A stretch of DNA of 64,000 nucleotides from contig WGMG01000001.1 of the NCBI GenBank assembly GCA_016125185.1, positions 667,623-731,622 on the forward strand, in the 5' to 3' direction. The notes beneath the pieces are model-generated. The model made no database searches, was not told where the DNA came from, and saw only the letters and a program-made list of their open reading frames with translations. The translations under genes were made by a program, and so were the position numbers. Each line of letters begins with the position of its first letter. Positions within the stretch are counted from its first letter, which is position 1. The stretch is from Armatimonadota bacterium. Its GTDB lineage: Bacteria > Armatimonadota > Fimbriimonadia > Fimbriimonadales > Fimbriimonadaceae. Of this stretch, positions 52,601-60,988 are shown piece after piece.

Positions 52601-53674
52601 ATGAAGAGAAATCTTGCCATCGTCTTAGGGCTTTCGACTACCTGCTTGGCCGTCGCTTCGCCCTCATTACCAGAGGGGCTGAAGTTTAAGGGCTGGGTCG
52701 ACCTCTTCTATCAATACGATTTTAACCGCAGTCCTTTCGGCAGGAACCTAACTGGGCGAGAGTTCGATTTGAAGGCTGGAGCATTCGAACTGGCCAATGC
52801 TGAGTTGAACATGGTTTATGCAAAGAAGGGCGCCCCATTCTCGGTCGTGCTCGATCTGGGTACGGGACGAAACGTAGAGATTAACAATGGTTTGGATGCT
52901 AAGAATGCCCACCACGACGAAATCGTCCAGCAGTTCTATCTCTCCTTGCCGCAAAAGGATGGTTCGACCCTCGACCTAGGAAAGTTCAACACATGGATTG
53001 GCCTTGAGAGCGTGTATACCGTCGACAACCCCAACTACTCCCTAGGAAGCTTATTTTGGTACGCCCAGCCGAACTGGCACGTCGGCATGCGTTGGACAAA
53101 ACCCTTCAACGACACTTCGACCGGAGCCCTCTATGTTGTCAACGGCTGGAACGAAATTCAGGATACGAACGGGAGCAAGACGCTTGGGGCATCGTACGCG
53201 AAGACGATTTCGAAGAAACTCTCGGCGACTTTCGGCTACATCGGTGGAAAGGAAGGCACGAACGGAATCGGATTGCCTAATATTGGCCAGTCGGATGTCC
53301 ACATGGCGGATCTGATTGCAACTTATACGGTCTCGGACAAGCATACGATTATGTTCAATGGCGACTATGCATCGTCGGCGGGCGCGAACAGCGGCCATTG
53401 GTATGGTTACTCGGTCTACTCGAACCACAAGCTGAGCGATTCAAAAGACGCTTCGATTCGGTTCTCCATAGTGAATGATCCCCAGATGCTTCGCGGCGCT
53501 CCCGGTTCCATCAGTTCATGGACGGGGACCTATAACGTAAGGACGACAGAGGCGAGCACGATTCGCCTGGAACTCAGGTTCGACCAAGCCAACTCGAACT
53601 ACTTTCAGAATGGAGCGGCCGGATTCTCGAACAATCGAACGACGTTGACGATTGCCCAAGTGCTCCGATTTTAG
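52601..53674 (+). CDS. Outer-membrane porin, OmpL/Bbp2-like
   Basis: 357 residues from ATG 52601 with signal peptide (IVLGLSTTCLAVASP). The start FKGWVDLFYQYDFNR and TGREFDLKAGAFELANAELN, later LGKFNTWIGLESVYTVDNPNYSLG, match putative beta-barrel porin-2 (OmpL-like) proteins. Alternating strands throughout and a C-terminal TIAQVLRF with terminal Phe. Upstream in-frame starts overlap the iscA-type gene and are unlikely. Likely diffusion porin. Confidence 0.82.
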   Translation: MKRNLAIVLGLSTTCLAVASPSLPEGLKFKGWVDLFYQYDFNRSPFGRNLTGREFDLKAGAFELANAELNMVYAKKGAPFSVVLDLGTGRNVEINNGLDAKNAHHDEIVQQFYLSLPQKDGSTLDLGKFNTWIGLESVYTVDNPNYSLGSLFWYAQPNWHVGMRWTKPFNDTSTGALYVVNGWNEIQDTNGSKTLGASYAKTISKKLSATFGYIGGKEGTNGIGLPNIGQSDVHMADLIATYTVSDKHTIMFNGDYASSAGANSGHWYGYSVYSNHKLSDSKDASIRFSIVNDPQMLRGAPGSISSWTGTYNVRTTEASTIRLELRFDQANSNYFQNGAAGFSNNRTTLTIAQVLRF

Positions 53675-53747
53675 TCAGCGCATCCCATGCCCGTTCGCAC
53701 CGAGGGGCTACTTCCCGCGTTGCTTGCGATTGGGCCATAATGGACTC

Positions 53748-54512
53748 ATGCTTCTTCAGGGCAAAAAGGGTCTAGTCCTTAACGTCACTAATAAGAATTC
53801 GATTGGCTGGGCGATCGCCGACGCAGCGAACCAGCAAGGCGCGATTGTGGGGATCGGCGCGCAAAACGAAAGACTCCAAGAAGGCGTCAACAAGCTTCTC
53901 GATGGCCGAACCGGCTTCGAGAATGTACTCATCGACTTCAGCTTTGAGGAGCAGTACGAAACCCTGCGACAAGATGTCGAAAAGAAGCTCGGTAAGCTCG
54001 ACTTCCTGGTCCATTCCGTTGGCTTCGCGCCAAAAGAATCGCTCCAGGGCCGATTCATGGACACCACGCTCGAGGATTTCCAGGTGGCGATGAACGCCAG
54101 CGTCTACTCATTCCTGCGCGTCGTCAAGGAACTCGAACCTTGCCTAAACGATGACGCGAGCATCATCACACTCAGCTACATCGGCTCGACCCGCGTGATG
54201 AACAACTATAAGGTGATGGGTCTCTGCAAGGCCGCCCTGGAATCGACCGCTCGATACCTCGCCTACGAACTCGGCGACCGTGGCATCCGCGTCAACACCG
54301 TCTCCCCCGGTCCCGTCAATACCATCTCCGGCCGAGGCGTCTCCGGCCTGTCCGATTTCATCAAGCATGTCCACGATGTCGCGCCGCTGAAGCGCGAATA
54401 TGGCCAGGAAGAAGCCGCTGGTGCCGCGATGTACCTCCTCAGCGACCTGAGCAAAGGCGTCACCGGTCAAATCATTTTTGTGGATAGCGGCTACAACGTG
54501 ATGGCGGTCTAA
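53748..54512 (+). CDS. fabI: Enoyl-ACP reductase
   Basis: 254 residues. NADH-dependent last step of fatty-acid elongation. LNVTNKNSIGWAIADAANQQG cofactor loop, and the catalytic set Y144, Y154 and K161 in LSYIGSTRVMNNYKVMGLCK. C-terminal GQIIFVDSGYNVM is standard. Start at ATG 53748; earlier in-frame codons overlap the porin end. CATAAT lies 6 nt before the out-of-frame-free start region and may be a -10. The stop abuts the heptamer repeat at 54516. Confidence 0.94.
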   Translation: MLLQGKKGLVLNVTNKNSIGWAIADAANQQGAIVGIGAQNERLQEGVNKLLDGRTGFENVLIDFSFEEQYETLRQDVEKKLGKLDFLVHSVGFAPKESLQGRFMDTTLEDFQVAMNASVYSFLRVVKELEPCLNDDASIITLSYIGSTRVMNNYKVMGLCKAALESTARYLAYELGDRGIRVNTVSPGPVNTISGRGVSGLSDFIKHVHDVAPLKREYGQEEAAGAAMYLLSDLSKGVTGQIIFVDSGYNVMAV

Positions 54513-54515
54513 AAA

Positions 54516-54539
54516 AGCTACTAGCTTTTAGCTTCTAGC
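54516..54539. repeat. Left boundary heptamer repeat of four-helix-bundle cassette
   Basis: Three and a half copies of AGCTNNT: AGCTACT, AGCTTTT, AGCTTCT, AGC. TAGCTTCTAGC (54529-54539) is the inverse of GCTAGAAGCTA at 54945-54955. Confidence 0.75.
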
Positions 54540-54589
54540 GGAGTCCGATTGATCAGCGGGGCCGGATGAGATAGTCGGACTACCAAGAT

Positions 54590-54925
54590 TTGCAGGTATG
54601 GCAGAAAGGAATATTGCTGTGCCCAGAAATCTATCGGCTCACCAAGACCTTCCCCGACAGCGAGAAGTTCGGACTTACTAGCCAGATGCAACGGGCGGTG
54701 GCATCGATACCCACCAATATCGCTGAGGGCCATGGACGTAGTACGAACCAAGACTTCATTCGCTTCCTCTATATAAGCATCGGCTCCGTGCAGGAGCTTG
54801 AAACGCTGGTAAGGATAGCTTTCGAGCTTGGTTACATTGAGTCCGTTGATCCTTGGCAAGAAAAGACACGGGAACTTGCCAAGATGCTCACGAGTCTCAT
54901 TCGCACATTAAAGTCAGAGGGTTAG
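54590..54925 (+). CDS. Four-helix-bundle protein (23S rRNA intervening-sequence type)
   Basis: 111 residues from TTG 54590. Diagnostic pattern: VWQKGI, YRLTKTFPDSEKFGLTSQM, RAVASIPTNIAEGHGRST, FIRFLYISIGSVQELETLV and IAFELGYI. This is the small bundle encoded in 23S rRNA intervening sequences and also scattered as free-standing genes. Family members normally start a few residues earlier (S-D-Y-Q-D-L-Q-V-W is readable upstream), but that region holds ATG-AGA-TAG, so the usual start is blocked or shortened. It sits in a cassette bounded by inverted heptamer repeats. Confidence 0.85.
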   Translation: MQVWQKGILLCPEIYRLTKTFPDSEKFGLTSQMQRAVASIPTNIAEGHGRSTNQDFIRFLYISIGSVQELETLVRIAFELGYIESVDPWQEKTRELAKMLTSLIRTLKSEG

Positions 54926-54940
54926 TACCATCCCCTTCAA

Positions 54941-54955
54941 AGAAGCTAGAAGCTA
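54941..54955. repeat. Right boundary heptamer repeat of four-helix-bundle cassette
   Basis: AGAAGCT repeated twice plus A. It is inverted relative to the left copy and supplies the TAG stop codon (minus strand, 54955-54953) of the ABC permease gene. Confidence 0.75.
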
Positions 54956-56680
54956 CCTTCCCCCAAACCCCGACAACGTCACACCTTCGATGAAATACTT
55001 CTGCGCGAAGAAGAACACCAGCACGACCGGAACGACCGTCATCGTCGTAAACGCCATCAACAGTCCCGGCTCGCCGCCGCGGTCACCCTTAAACAACTGC
55101 AAAGCATAGCTAAGCGGCATATTCTCCGGTGAGTTGATGTAAATCAACGGCCCCATAAAGTTGTTCCAAGCCCCCAGGAACGTCCCCACTGCGATAACCG
55201 CCAACGCCGGTTTGATTTGCGGAAGCATGATGTCCCAAAACGTTTTCAGATAAGTACAGCCGTCGATCTTCGCCGCATCCTCAAGCTCCATCGGAATCTG
55301 CGAGAAGAATTGCCGCAACAAGAAGATGTTGAACGCCGAACCAAAGAACGCCGGGACCCAAAGCGGATAGAGTGTGTCCACCCAACCCAAGGTTCGGAAG
55401 ATCAAGAACTGAGGCAACAACGTGACAACGCCTGGCAACATCATCGTGGCCAACAAAATATTGAATAGCACGTTCTTGCCCGGAAACTTCATCCGGGAAA
55501 ACGCATAAGCCACGATCGAACAGCTCAGGATCGTCCCCACAACCCCCATCACCACGAGGAAAAGGGTGTTCTTCAGGTACACCAAGCCGCTATAAGTCTC
55601 AGGCGGCATGTACTGCAGCGCCTCGCTATAGTTCTGGGTCCGCAAGCCGATATGGCGCACTGGCTCCGTCTTCTCGCCCAGGACGGTCACATCCTTGCCC
55701 TTCATCTCGTCCGGCTCCATCACGCTCAGAACCCGCCGGCCGTCCTCCAGGCTTTGCTTCTCAAAACCTTTGATCTGTTGTCCATCGACCACCGCCGTAT
55801 AGACGTTGGCATCGACCGGCACCTCTTTCAGCTTGTCGCGCGTCGTCAAAAAGTCAATTCCGCGAATGGAGAGCGGACGGAAGATGTCCATCTTCAGCTT
55901 GCCTTGCTCCTCGCCAATCACCAACGCCTCGACCTGCTGACCGTTGTAATCCGTCACATAATGTTTCATCGTCGGGTCGGGGTTCATGTACGGAACCGTG
56001 TCCGTCACCCGCGGAACCCAAATGATGCCTGCCTTCGACGTCATGTCTCGATCTTCCTTAAACGACGTGACCAACAGGAACACGAACGGAATACCGAACA
56101 CTACCGAGCCCGCCAACAACCCGCACAGAGTCACAAAGCCCTTGCTGTAGTCCCGCGCCTTGGCTGACCGTGCGCTTGCGGCAACCGCCACCAACGCAAC
56201 CGCGAACAGGAGAACCACGAACGCAATGTCCGTCACCGAGAGCTGGATGCCCCCTGTCAAAACGGTGATCTTGCTATCGGGGATCAAGTGATAGACAAGC
56301 GCCATCAGCGCCGTAGAAACCGCACCCATGGTCACGCCCTTCCACGCCGCTCCCCGCTCCTCATCGTTGATCGCCGAAGACACACGGATCAGACTCCAAA
56401 TCGCATACACCGCGCAGGAAACCGCGATCCACGCCGTCCAAGGCATCACGAACCAGAACACCGGCAGTTTGAATCCGCCTTGCGCGAACGACTTTGTAAC
56501 GGCGATCCCAAAAATAAACAGAGCGAGCGCAACTCCGCCCGAAGTCAAAATTGACGTGGTCGACGGCTTCAGTTCCGGCTTTCGCATGAAGAAAACCGCA
56601 TTGCGGGCGACTTGGAAGGTCAGGATGATCGCGATCCAAGTCGCGACTGACGCGGCCGAGTAGACGATTCCTTCGATCAC
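54953..56680 (-). CDS. Enlarged MalG-type ABC permease
   Basis: 575 residues from GTG 56680, which overlaps the previous stop as GTGA and has GGAGGTGAG just upstream; a longer frame to 56704 is unlikely. Typical MalG permeases have about 280 residues. Here the first 180 residues add about five membrane helices. A region of about 150 residues then lies outside the membrane between the first and second helices of the MalG core (WVPRVTDTVPYMN through KTEPVRHIGLRTQNY). The EAA loop is intact (EDAAKIDGCTYLKTFWDIML). Works with the fused protein upstream; the ATPase is not encoded here. Confidence 0.85.
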   Translation of the reverse strand: MIEGIVYSAASVATWIAIILTFQVARNAVFFMRKPELKPSTTSILTSGGVALALFIFGIAVTKSFAQGGFKLPVFWFVMPWTAWIAVSCAVYAIWSLIRVSSAINDEERGAAWKGVTMGAVSTALMALVYHLIPDSKITVLTGGIQLSVTDIAFVVLLFAVALVAVAASARSAKARDYSKGFVTLCGLLAGSVVFGIPFVFLLVTSFKEDRDMTSKAGIIWVPRVTDTVPYMNPDPTMKHYVTDYNGQQVEALVIGEEQGKLKMDIFRPLSIRGIDFLTTRDKLKEVPVDANVYTAVVDGQQIKGFEKQSLEDGRRVLSVMEPDEMKGKDVTVLGEKTEPVRHIGLRTQNYSEALQYMPPETYSGLVYLKNTLFLVVMGVVGTILSCSIVAYAFSRMKFPGKNVLFNILLATMMLPGVVTLLPQFLIFRTLGWVDTLYPLWVPAFFGSAFNIFLLRQFFSQIPMELEDAAKIDGCTYLKTFWDIMLPQIKPALAVIAVGTFLGAWNNFMGPLIYINSPENMPLSYALQLFKGDRGGEPGLLMAFTTMTVVPVVLVFFFAQKYFIEGVTLSGFGGR

Positions 56681-59112
56681 GAGCTCACCTCCGTGTGGAC
56701 CCACTTATCTTTTAGCTTCCATTGGATGAACGTAACGATCATGACGATGATGAAGATCAGCCACGCGAGGGCCGATGCGTATCCCATTTTGAAGAAGGCG
56801 AAGCCATTGTTGAAGAGGTGGTAGGTCGGGGTCAGCATGCTGTCGTCGGGACCGATCGGGCCGTCGAGCGAGGGCCGCATGACATAAACACGGTCAAACT
56901 CTTGCATGGATCCGATGAACCCGGTGACGGCGTTGAAGAAGATGATGGGGCTGAGTTGCGGGAACGTGATCGACCAGAACTGCTTCTTCGAGTTCGCTCC
57001 GTCGATCGACGCCGCCTCGTACAGCGAGGTCGGAACGCCCTTGAGGCCCGCAAGCCACAGGATCATTCCGCCTCCCGCGCCCCACACGCCCTGAAGAATG
57101 AGCGCCGGTTTACTCCACTCAGCCGAGTTCAGCCACCCCGGCGGCTGAACATTCAGCCACTTGGTGATCGTATCGACCCAATAAGTATTAATGAGGCCCT
57201 TCCCGGGATCGGCGGTCAGAACCCACGTCCAAAGCACCGAGCTAGCGATGACCGGAATAATCGCTGGCATGTAGAAAATGGTACGGAAAAACCGAATTCC
57301 TCGGGTCCCCGTGTTCAAAAGCAATGCGATGGCGAGGCCAGTCGATAACCCCAGTGGAACCCCGACGCCGGTCAAGTAGGCCGCATTCCCCAGTGCCTGG
57401 CTCACTGACTTCCAGTCGGCGCCAAACATGTCTTGGTAGTTCTTAAGGCCAATGAAATGCGCCTCATTCAAAACGTCCCATTGCGTAAAACTGAAGAATA
57501 ACGAGGCGATCATTGGACCGATCATCAGCAGGACAAAGCCGATGACCCACGGTGTGATGAAGAGGTACGCCCACTTCGCCTCATGCTTCTCCAGCCTGCC
57601 AATCTTCGACCGAGTGAACTTGGCGATGAAGTACGTGAGAAGGATGATAACCGCCGCAAACCCAAGGTACGCCGGGATGGCGAGGTTGATGACCGGATAC
57701 TTATCCTTATTGAAGAACGCATCCAGTTCACGCTGGACCGTCCGCTGGGCATCGGCAAGCGCCTGCTCGGAACTCGCCTTCTTGTAGCACGCGGCTTCCA
57801 TCGCCTTGACATGCTCCGACCACAAAATCTGCCCCACGAACGTCGCTGGCCGAATGCGTCCAAACCTGGCCATTTTGGTATGCATTTCGACCGCCTCAGC
57901 ATAGTTCGGCGACGCTGGTTTGAACATTTTGGCCGAGAGCTCGTTCGCCTCTATGTTCGCGATCTGGCGCGGAATGAATACGCGGCCGCGCATTCGCTCC
58001 CATCCCGCCTGCGCCGTATTGTCGATCAAGCGGCCCTTGGTCGAGGTCAGAAACTTGATGAGGCGCCAAGCCCCCTCGACGTTCTTCGCCCCGCGCGGAA
58101 TCGCGAGCGAAAATCCGCCCATCCACGTCACAAACGTGTCTTTCTCGTTGGCAAATCTCCCACGGTGGTAGTAGCGATCGTCGGGAACTGGAGCTGGTGA
58201 TGCCTGGAAATCGAGGTCGGGTGCGTATCGCGACAGGGTGTTGAGAATCCAGTCGCCATCGATCTTCATCACGACCTGGCCGACAATGAACGCGTCGTTC
58301 TCGTTACCCTGGAAACCAGACTCGAAGTTCTTCGCTTTCTCGTAGCCGCCCTCGAGGTCGTACCCCTTCACGATGAAGTCCAGCGCCTCGCGCGCCTCTG
58401 GAGTGTTCATCGTGCACTTGCGGCCATCCGGGCTCATAAAGTTCGCGTTGTTCTGAAACGCGTACATGTACAGCCACGAGTTGCCGAAATTGGGCATGAC
58501 TCCGGCTCGGATTAACTTCCCGCTCTTGTCAAATTTGGTTAGAACCTTGCTATAAGCCAGCAGCTCAGACCACGTTCTTGGTGCCCGCGTCGGGTCTAGC
58601 CCGGCCTTTCGAAGGTTATCCGCCTCTTCGTTGAAAATCTTTCGGTTCCAGTACAGGATTCGGTTGTCGGAGCCGGTCGGAATTGCGTAGACCTTTCCGT
58701 CGTACGAGGCCTCTTGCCAGGTTGCCGGATAGTACTGCTTCTCCTGCGGGCAAAGCGGGTCCGTTTTTGAATCTCGGGCAATCAGGTCGTCGAGCGGACG
58801 AAAAGCCCCGCGCGAAGCCCAGTCCGAAATCGTAAAGCGGTCCTGATTAATCACGTCGGGCGCCACGTTGCCCACGATCGACGTCATCAGCTTCTGCGGG
58901 TCCATCCGACCCGCGCCCATGCTGAGCAGCTTAACCTTGAGGTCTGGGTTTTCCTCCTCAAAGGCTCGAATCGCGGCGTCTTGTCCCTTCGTGTCGGGTC
59001 CTAGCGAGAGCCCCCAAAACACGACTTCCTTCTTTGGTGGCGCGGTTTGCGCAAATACTGTGGTCGTAAGAACGAGCAGCAGGCAGGTGAGAATCCTTTG
59101 AAGGCTCTTCAT
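56677..59112 (-). CDS. Fusion of a sugar-binding protein and a MalF-type ABC permease
   Basis: 811 residues. Signal peptide (about 1-21), then an extracellular solute-binding domain of family 1 (EVVFWGLSLGPDTKGQDAAI, TWSELLAYSKVLTKF, WMGGFSLAIPRGAKNVEGAW) to about 470. A membrane helix near 480-500 (LAIPAYLGFAAVIILLTYFI) tethers it to a complete MalF-like permease. The permease begins WAYLFITPWVIGFVLLMIGP and has EAA motif LYEAASIDGANSKKQFWSITF. In most importers these are separate genes. TAAACT 12 nt before ATG is a possible -10. Substrate is probably an oligosaccharide. Confidence 0.9.
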   Translation of the reverse strand: MKSLQRILTCLLLVLTTTVFAQTAPPKKEVVFWGLSLGPDTKGQDAAIRAFEEENPDLKVKLLSMGAGRMDPQKLMTSIVGNVAPDVINQDRFTISDWASRGAFRPLDDLIARDSKTDPLCPQEKQYYPATWQEASYDGKVYAIPTGSDNRILYWNRKIFNEEADNLRKAGLDPTRAPRTWSELLAYSKVLTKFDKSGKLIRAGVMPNFGNSWLYMYAFQNNANFMSPDGRKCTMNTPEAREALDFIVKGYDLEGGYEKAKNFESGFQGNENDAFIVGQVVMKIDGDWILNTLSRYAPDLDFQASPAPVPDDRYYHRGRFANEKDTFVTWMGGFSLAIPRGAKNVEGAWRLIKFLTSTKGRLIDNTAQAGWERMRGRVFIPRQIANIEANELSAKMFKPASPNYAEAVEMHTKMARFGRIRPATFVGQILWSEHVKAMEAACYKKASSEQALADAQRTVQRELDAFFNKDKYPVINLAIPAYLGFAAVIILLTYFIAKFTRSKIGRLEKHEAKWAYLFITPWVIGFVLLMIGPMIASLFFSFTQWDVLNEAHFIGLKNYQDMFGADWKSVSQALGNAAYLTGVGVPLGLSTGLAIALLLNTGTRGIRFFRTIFYMPAIIPVIASSVLWTWVLTADPGKGLINTYWVDTITKWLNVQPPGWLNSAEWSKPALILQGVWGAGGGMILWLAGLKGVPTSLYEAASIDGANSKKQFWSITFPQLSPIIFFNAVTGFIGSMQEFDRVYVMRPSLDGPIGPDDSMLTPTYHLFNNGFAFFKMGYASALAWLIFIIVMIVTFIQWKLKDKWVHTEVSS

Positions 59113-59192
59113 CGAAACAGTCCAAGTTTAAGCTGATCTTACACGGAGAATACGAATTCTCAACCGGAAACTCGTATGAAAAATGTTGACGG

Positions 59193-60500
59193 ATGAGTCG
59201 CAGAGGTACCCTCTTATTTTCCGTGGATCCTCTTCAGCAGCCTGATTTTAACGAAAAACCGAAGCTATTTCCTTTGGTTCTGACAGTTTTTCTCGATTTG
59301 TTAGGGTTTGCGATGTTCATCCCCGACCTTCAGCTCCGAGGCCAACTGCTCGCCACACAGTTCCTCCACATGGACAATAAGGCTCTCCAAGTGGGCCTTT
59401 TGATCGGGCTGGGTCAGTCGGTCTACTCGATCGCTCAACTCCTCACTGGAACCTGGCTGGGGCGGCTGAGCGATACCAATGGTCGAAGAATAGTCCTCCT
59501 GATCAGCAGTGCGCTCTCGGTGTTCGCCTACATTCTCTATGCGAACGCCCACAGCATTTTCCTGCTCTATCTTTCGCGGGCCCTCTCAGGTGTAGCCGCC
59601 GCCAACCTCGGCGTCGCGTTCGCCTACGTGGCCGATGTCAGCAAACCAGAAGAGCGATCCGCCAAGATGGGCATGCTCGGTGCCGCCTTCGGTGCCGGAT
59701 TCGTGATCGGCCCTGCTCTCGGTGCTGGGCTACTCGCAATGAATCACGACAGCCCGGCCCTCCTCGGTTACTTCGCCGCCGCCCTGTCCTTCGTCAACTT
59801 CATCCTCATCTACCGCTTGGTGAAGGAGTCCAACTTCGACCGACTTGATTCGCATCGCGGCTCGCTCATCGGAAATATCTCGCATGCAGCCAGCGTCAAG
59901 GGCCTCGGCATCGTCATGCTGATGTTCTTTATGATGAATCTCGCCTTCACCAACTTGGAAACGACATTCTTCCGCCTCCTCGAGGCCAAGAACTGGATAT
60001 TCCAGATCCCATCGGATCATGTAAAAACCGTTGGCGCAATCATCCTGACCGTCGTGGGTATCACCGGCGTTTTCACGCAAGGCGGACTCGTGCGCGTGAT
60101 CGTGCCCAAGTTGGGTGAACTCAAGACGGTGAGATTCTTTTACAGCATGTTCATTCCCGTGTTCCTTTGCATCCCGTACTTCCAGTTCTATTGGCCGGGA
60201 ATCATCGGAGTGATCATGTTAGGAGTCACGAACGGTCTCAGTGGGCCAAGTATGAATGCCCTTGTCTCCCAGCGTGCCCCTCGCGAAATGCAGGGAAGCA
60301 TCATGGGCCTCACGCAGTCGCTGGGCTCTCTTGCCCGAGTCATCGGACCCGTATTCGCAAACTTTCTGTTCCAGATGCGCCCGTCATACCCATATCTATA
60401 TGGTGCGGGCCTCGCCTGCATACCCGCTATCCTTTCTTGGGCTATCCTTAAACCTGTGCCCCAGGACAAGGACGAAGTCGCCTTCGCCAACGTCCACTAG
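59193..60500 (+). CDS. MFS transporter, TetA-like drug/proton antiporter group
   Basis: 435 residues, about 12 helices. The loop 2-3 motif GTWLGRLSDTNGRRIVLL and motif near helix 5 (GAAFGAGFVIGPALGAGL) are as in DHA1/TetA proteins. LDLLGFAMFIPDLQLRG is in helix 1. Exports an unknown compound. ATG 59193 is divergent from the ABC operon with 80 nt between. Confidence 0.86.
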   Translation: MSRRGTLLFSVDPLQQPDFNEKPKLFPLVLTVFLDLLGFAMFIPDLQLRGQLLATQFLHMDNKALQVGLLIGLGQSVYSIAQLLTGTWLGRLSDTNGRRIVLLISSALSVFAYILYANAHSIFLLYLSRALSGVAAANLGVAFAYVADVSKPEERSAKMGMLGAAFGAGFVIGPALGAGLLAMNHDSPALLGYFAAALSFVNFILIYRLVKESNFDRLDSHRGSLIGNISHAASVKGLGIVMLMFFMMNLAFTNLETTFFRLLEAKNWIFQIPSDHVKTVGAIILTVVGITGVFTQGGLVRVIVPKLGELKTVRFFYSMFIPVFLCIPYFQFYWPGIIGVIMLGVTNGLSGPSMNALVSQRAPREMQGSIMGLTQSLGSLARVIGPVFANFLFQMRPSYPYLYGAGLACIPAILSWAILKPVPQDKDEVAFANVH

Positions 60501-60506
60501 ATTACG

Positions 60507-60851
60507 ATGAGCGAAGAAGCCGTTGAAAAGACCGAGACCCGGGAGACCCCATCCAAACATCAGCGAGATTGGTTGGGCACCTTTGTGGGCCTCGCCATCT
60601 TCCTCGGCGGAATCGCCATCCTCTACACCGTATTCAGTCAGGCCCTCGAACTCTTCCGAACTCCGCCAAGAGTAGAACTAACGGTTCAACCTGGCAAGCC
60701 GGTTGAACTCGCGAGCGCCTTCAATGGAATGATGGGCGTGATCGTCAAAATCCTCCTGCTCATCCTCATGACCTGGCTGGGCTCGGTGATCGCAAATCGG
60801 GGAATTTTCCTCTACGGACACTCGCGAGGACGGACGGGCCGAAAGTCCTAA
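60507..60851 (+). CDS. Small two-helix membrane protein of unknown function
   Basis: 114 residues with hydrophobic segments at about 31-50 and 77-97, and charged ends (EEAVEKTETRETPSKHQRD; SRGRTGRKS). Follows the MFS gene by 6 nt, so likely co-expressed. No recognised motif. Confidence 0.6.
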   Translation: MSEEAVEKTETRETPSKHQRDWLGTFVGLAIFLGGIAILYTVFSQALELFRTPPRVELTVQPGKPVELASAFNGMMGVIVKILLLILMTWLGSVIANRGIFLYGHSRGRTGRKS

Positions 60852-60914
60852 CTAGTATTTTTACGAGATTCCAACTAAAACCCTTGAGAAAATTGTTAGG
60901 TTTTCCCAAGTGCA

Positions 60915-60943
60915 TTGCGCCAAATCGGCTTTCGCGCTATCAT
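60915..60943 (+). promoter_or_regulatory. Candidate promoter of the PEP-CTERM gene
   Basis: TTGCGC (60915-60920), 17-nt spacer, TATCAT (60938-60943), about 45 nt before the ATG; a GAGG site lies 11 nt before the start. Confidence 0.5.
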
Positions 60944-60988
60944 GGTAGGGAATCAGGTTTTCAATCTGAATCTGAGGTTCTCATAACT

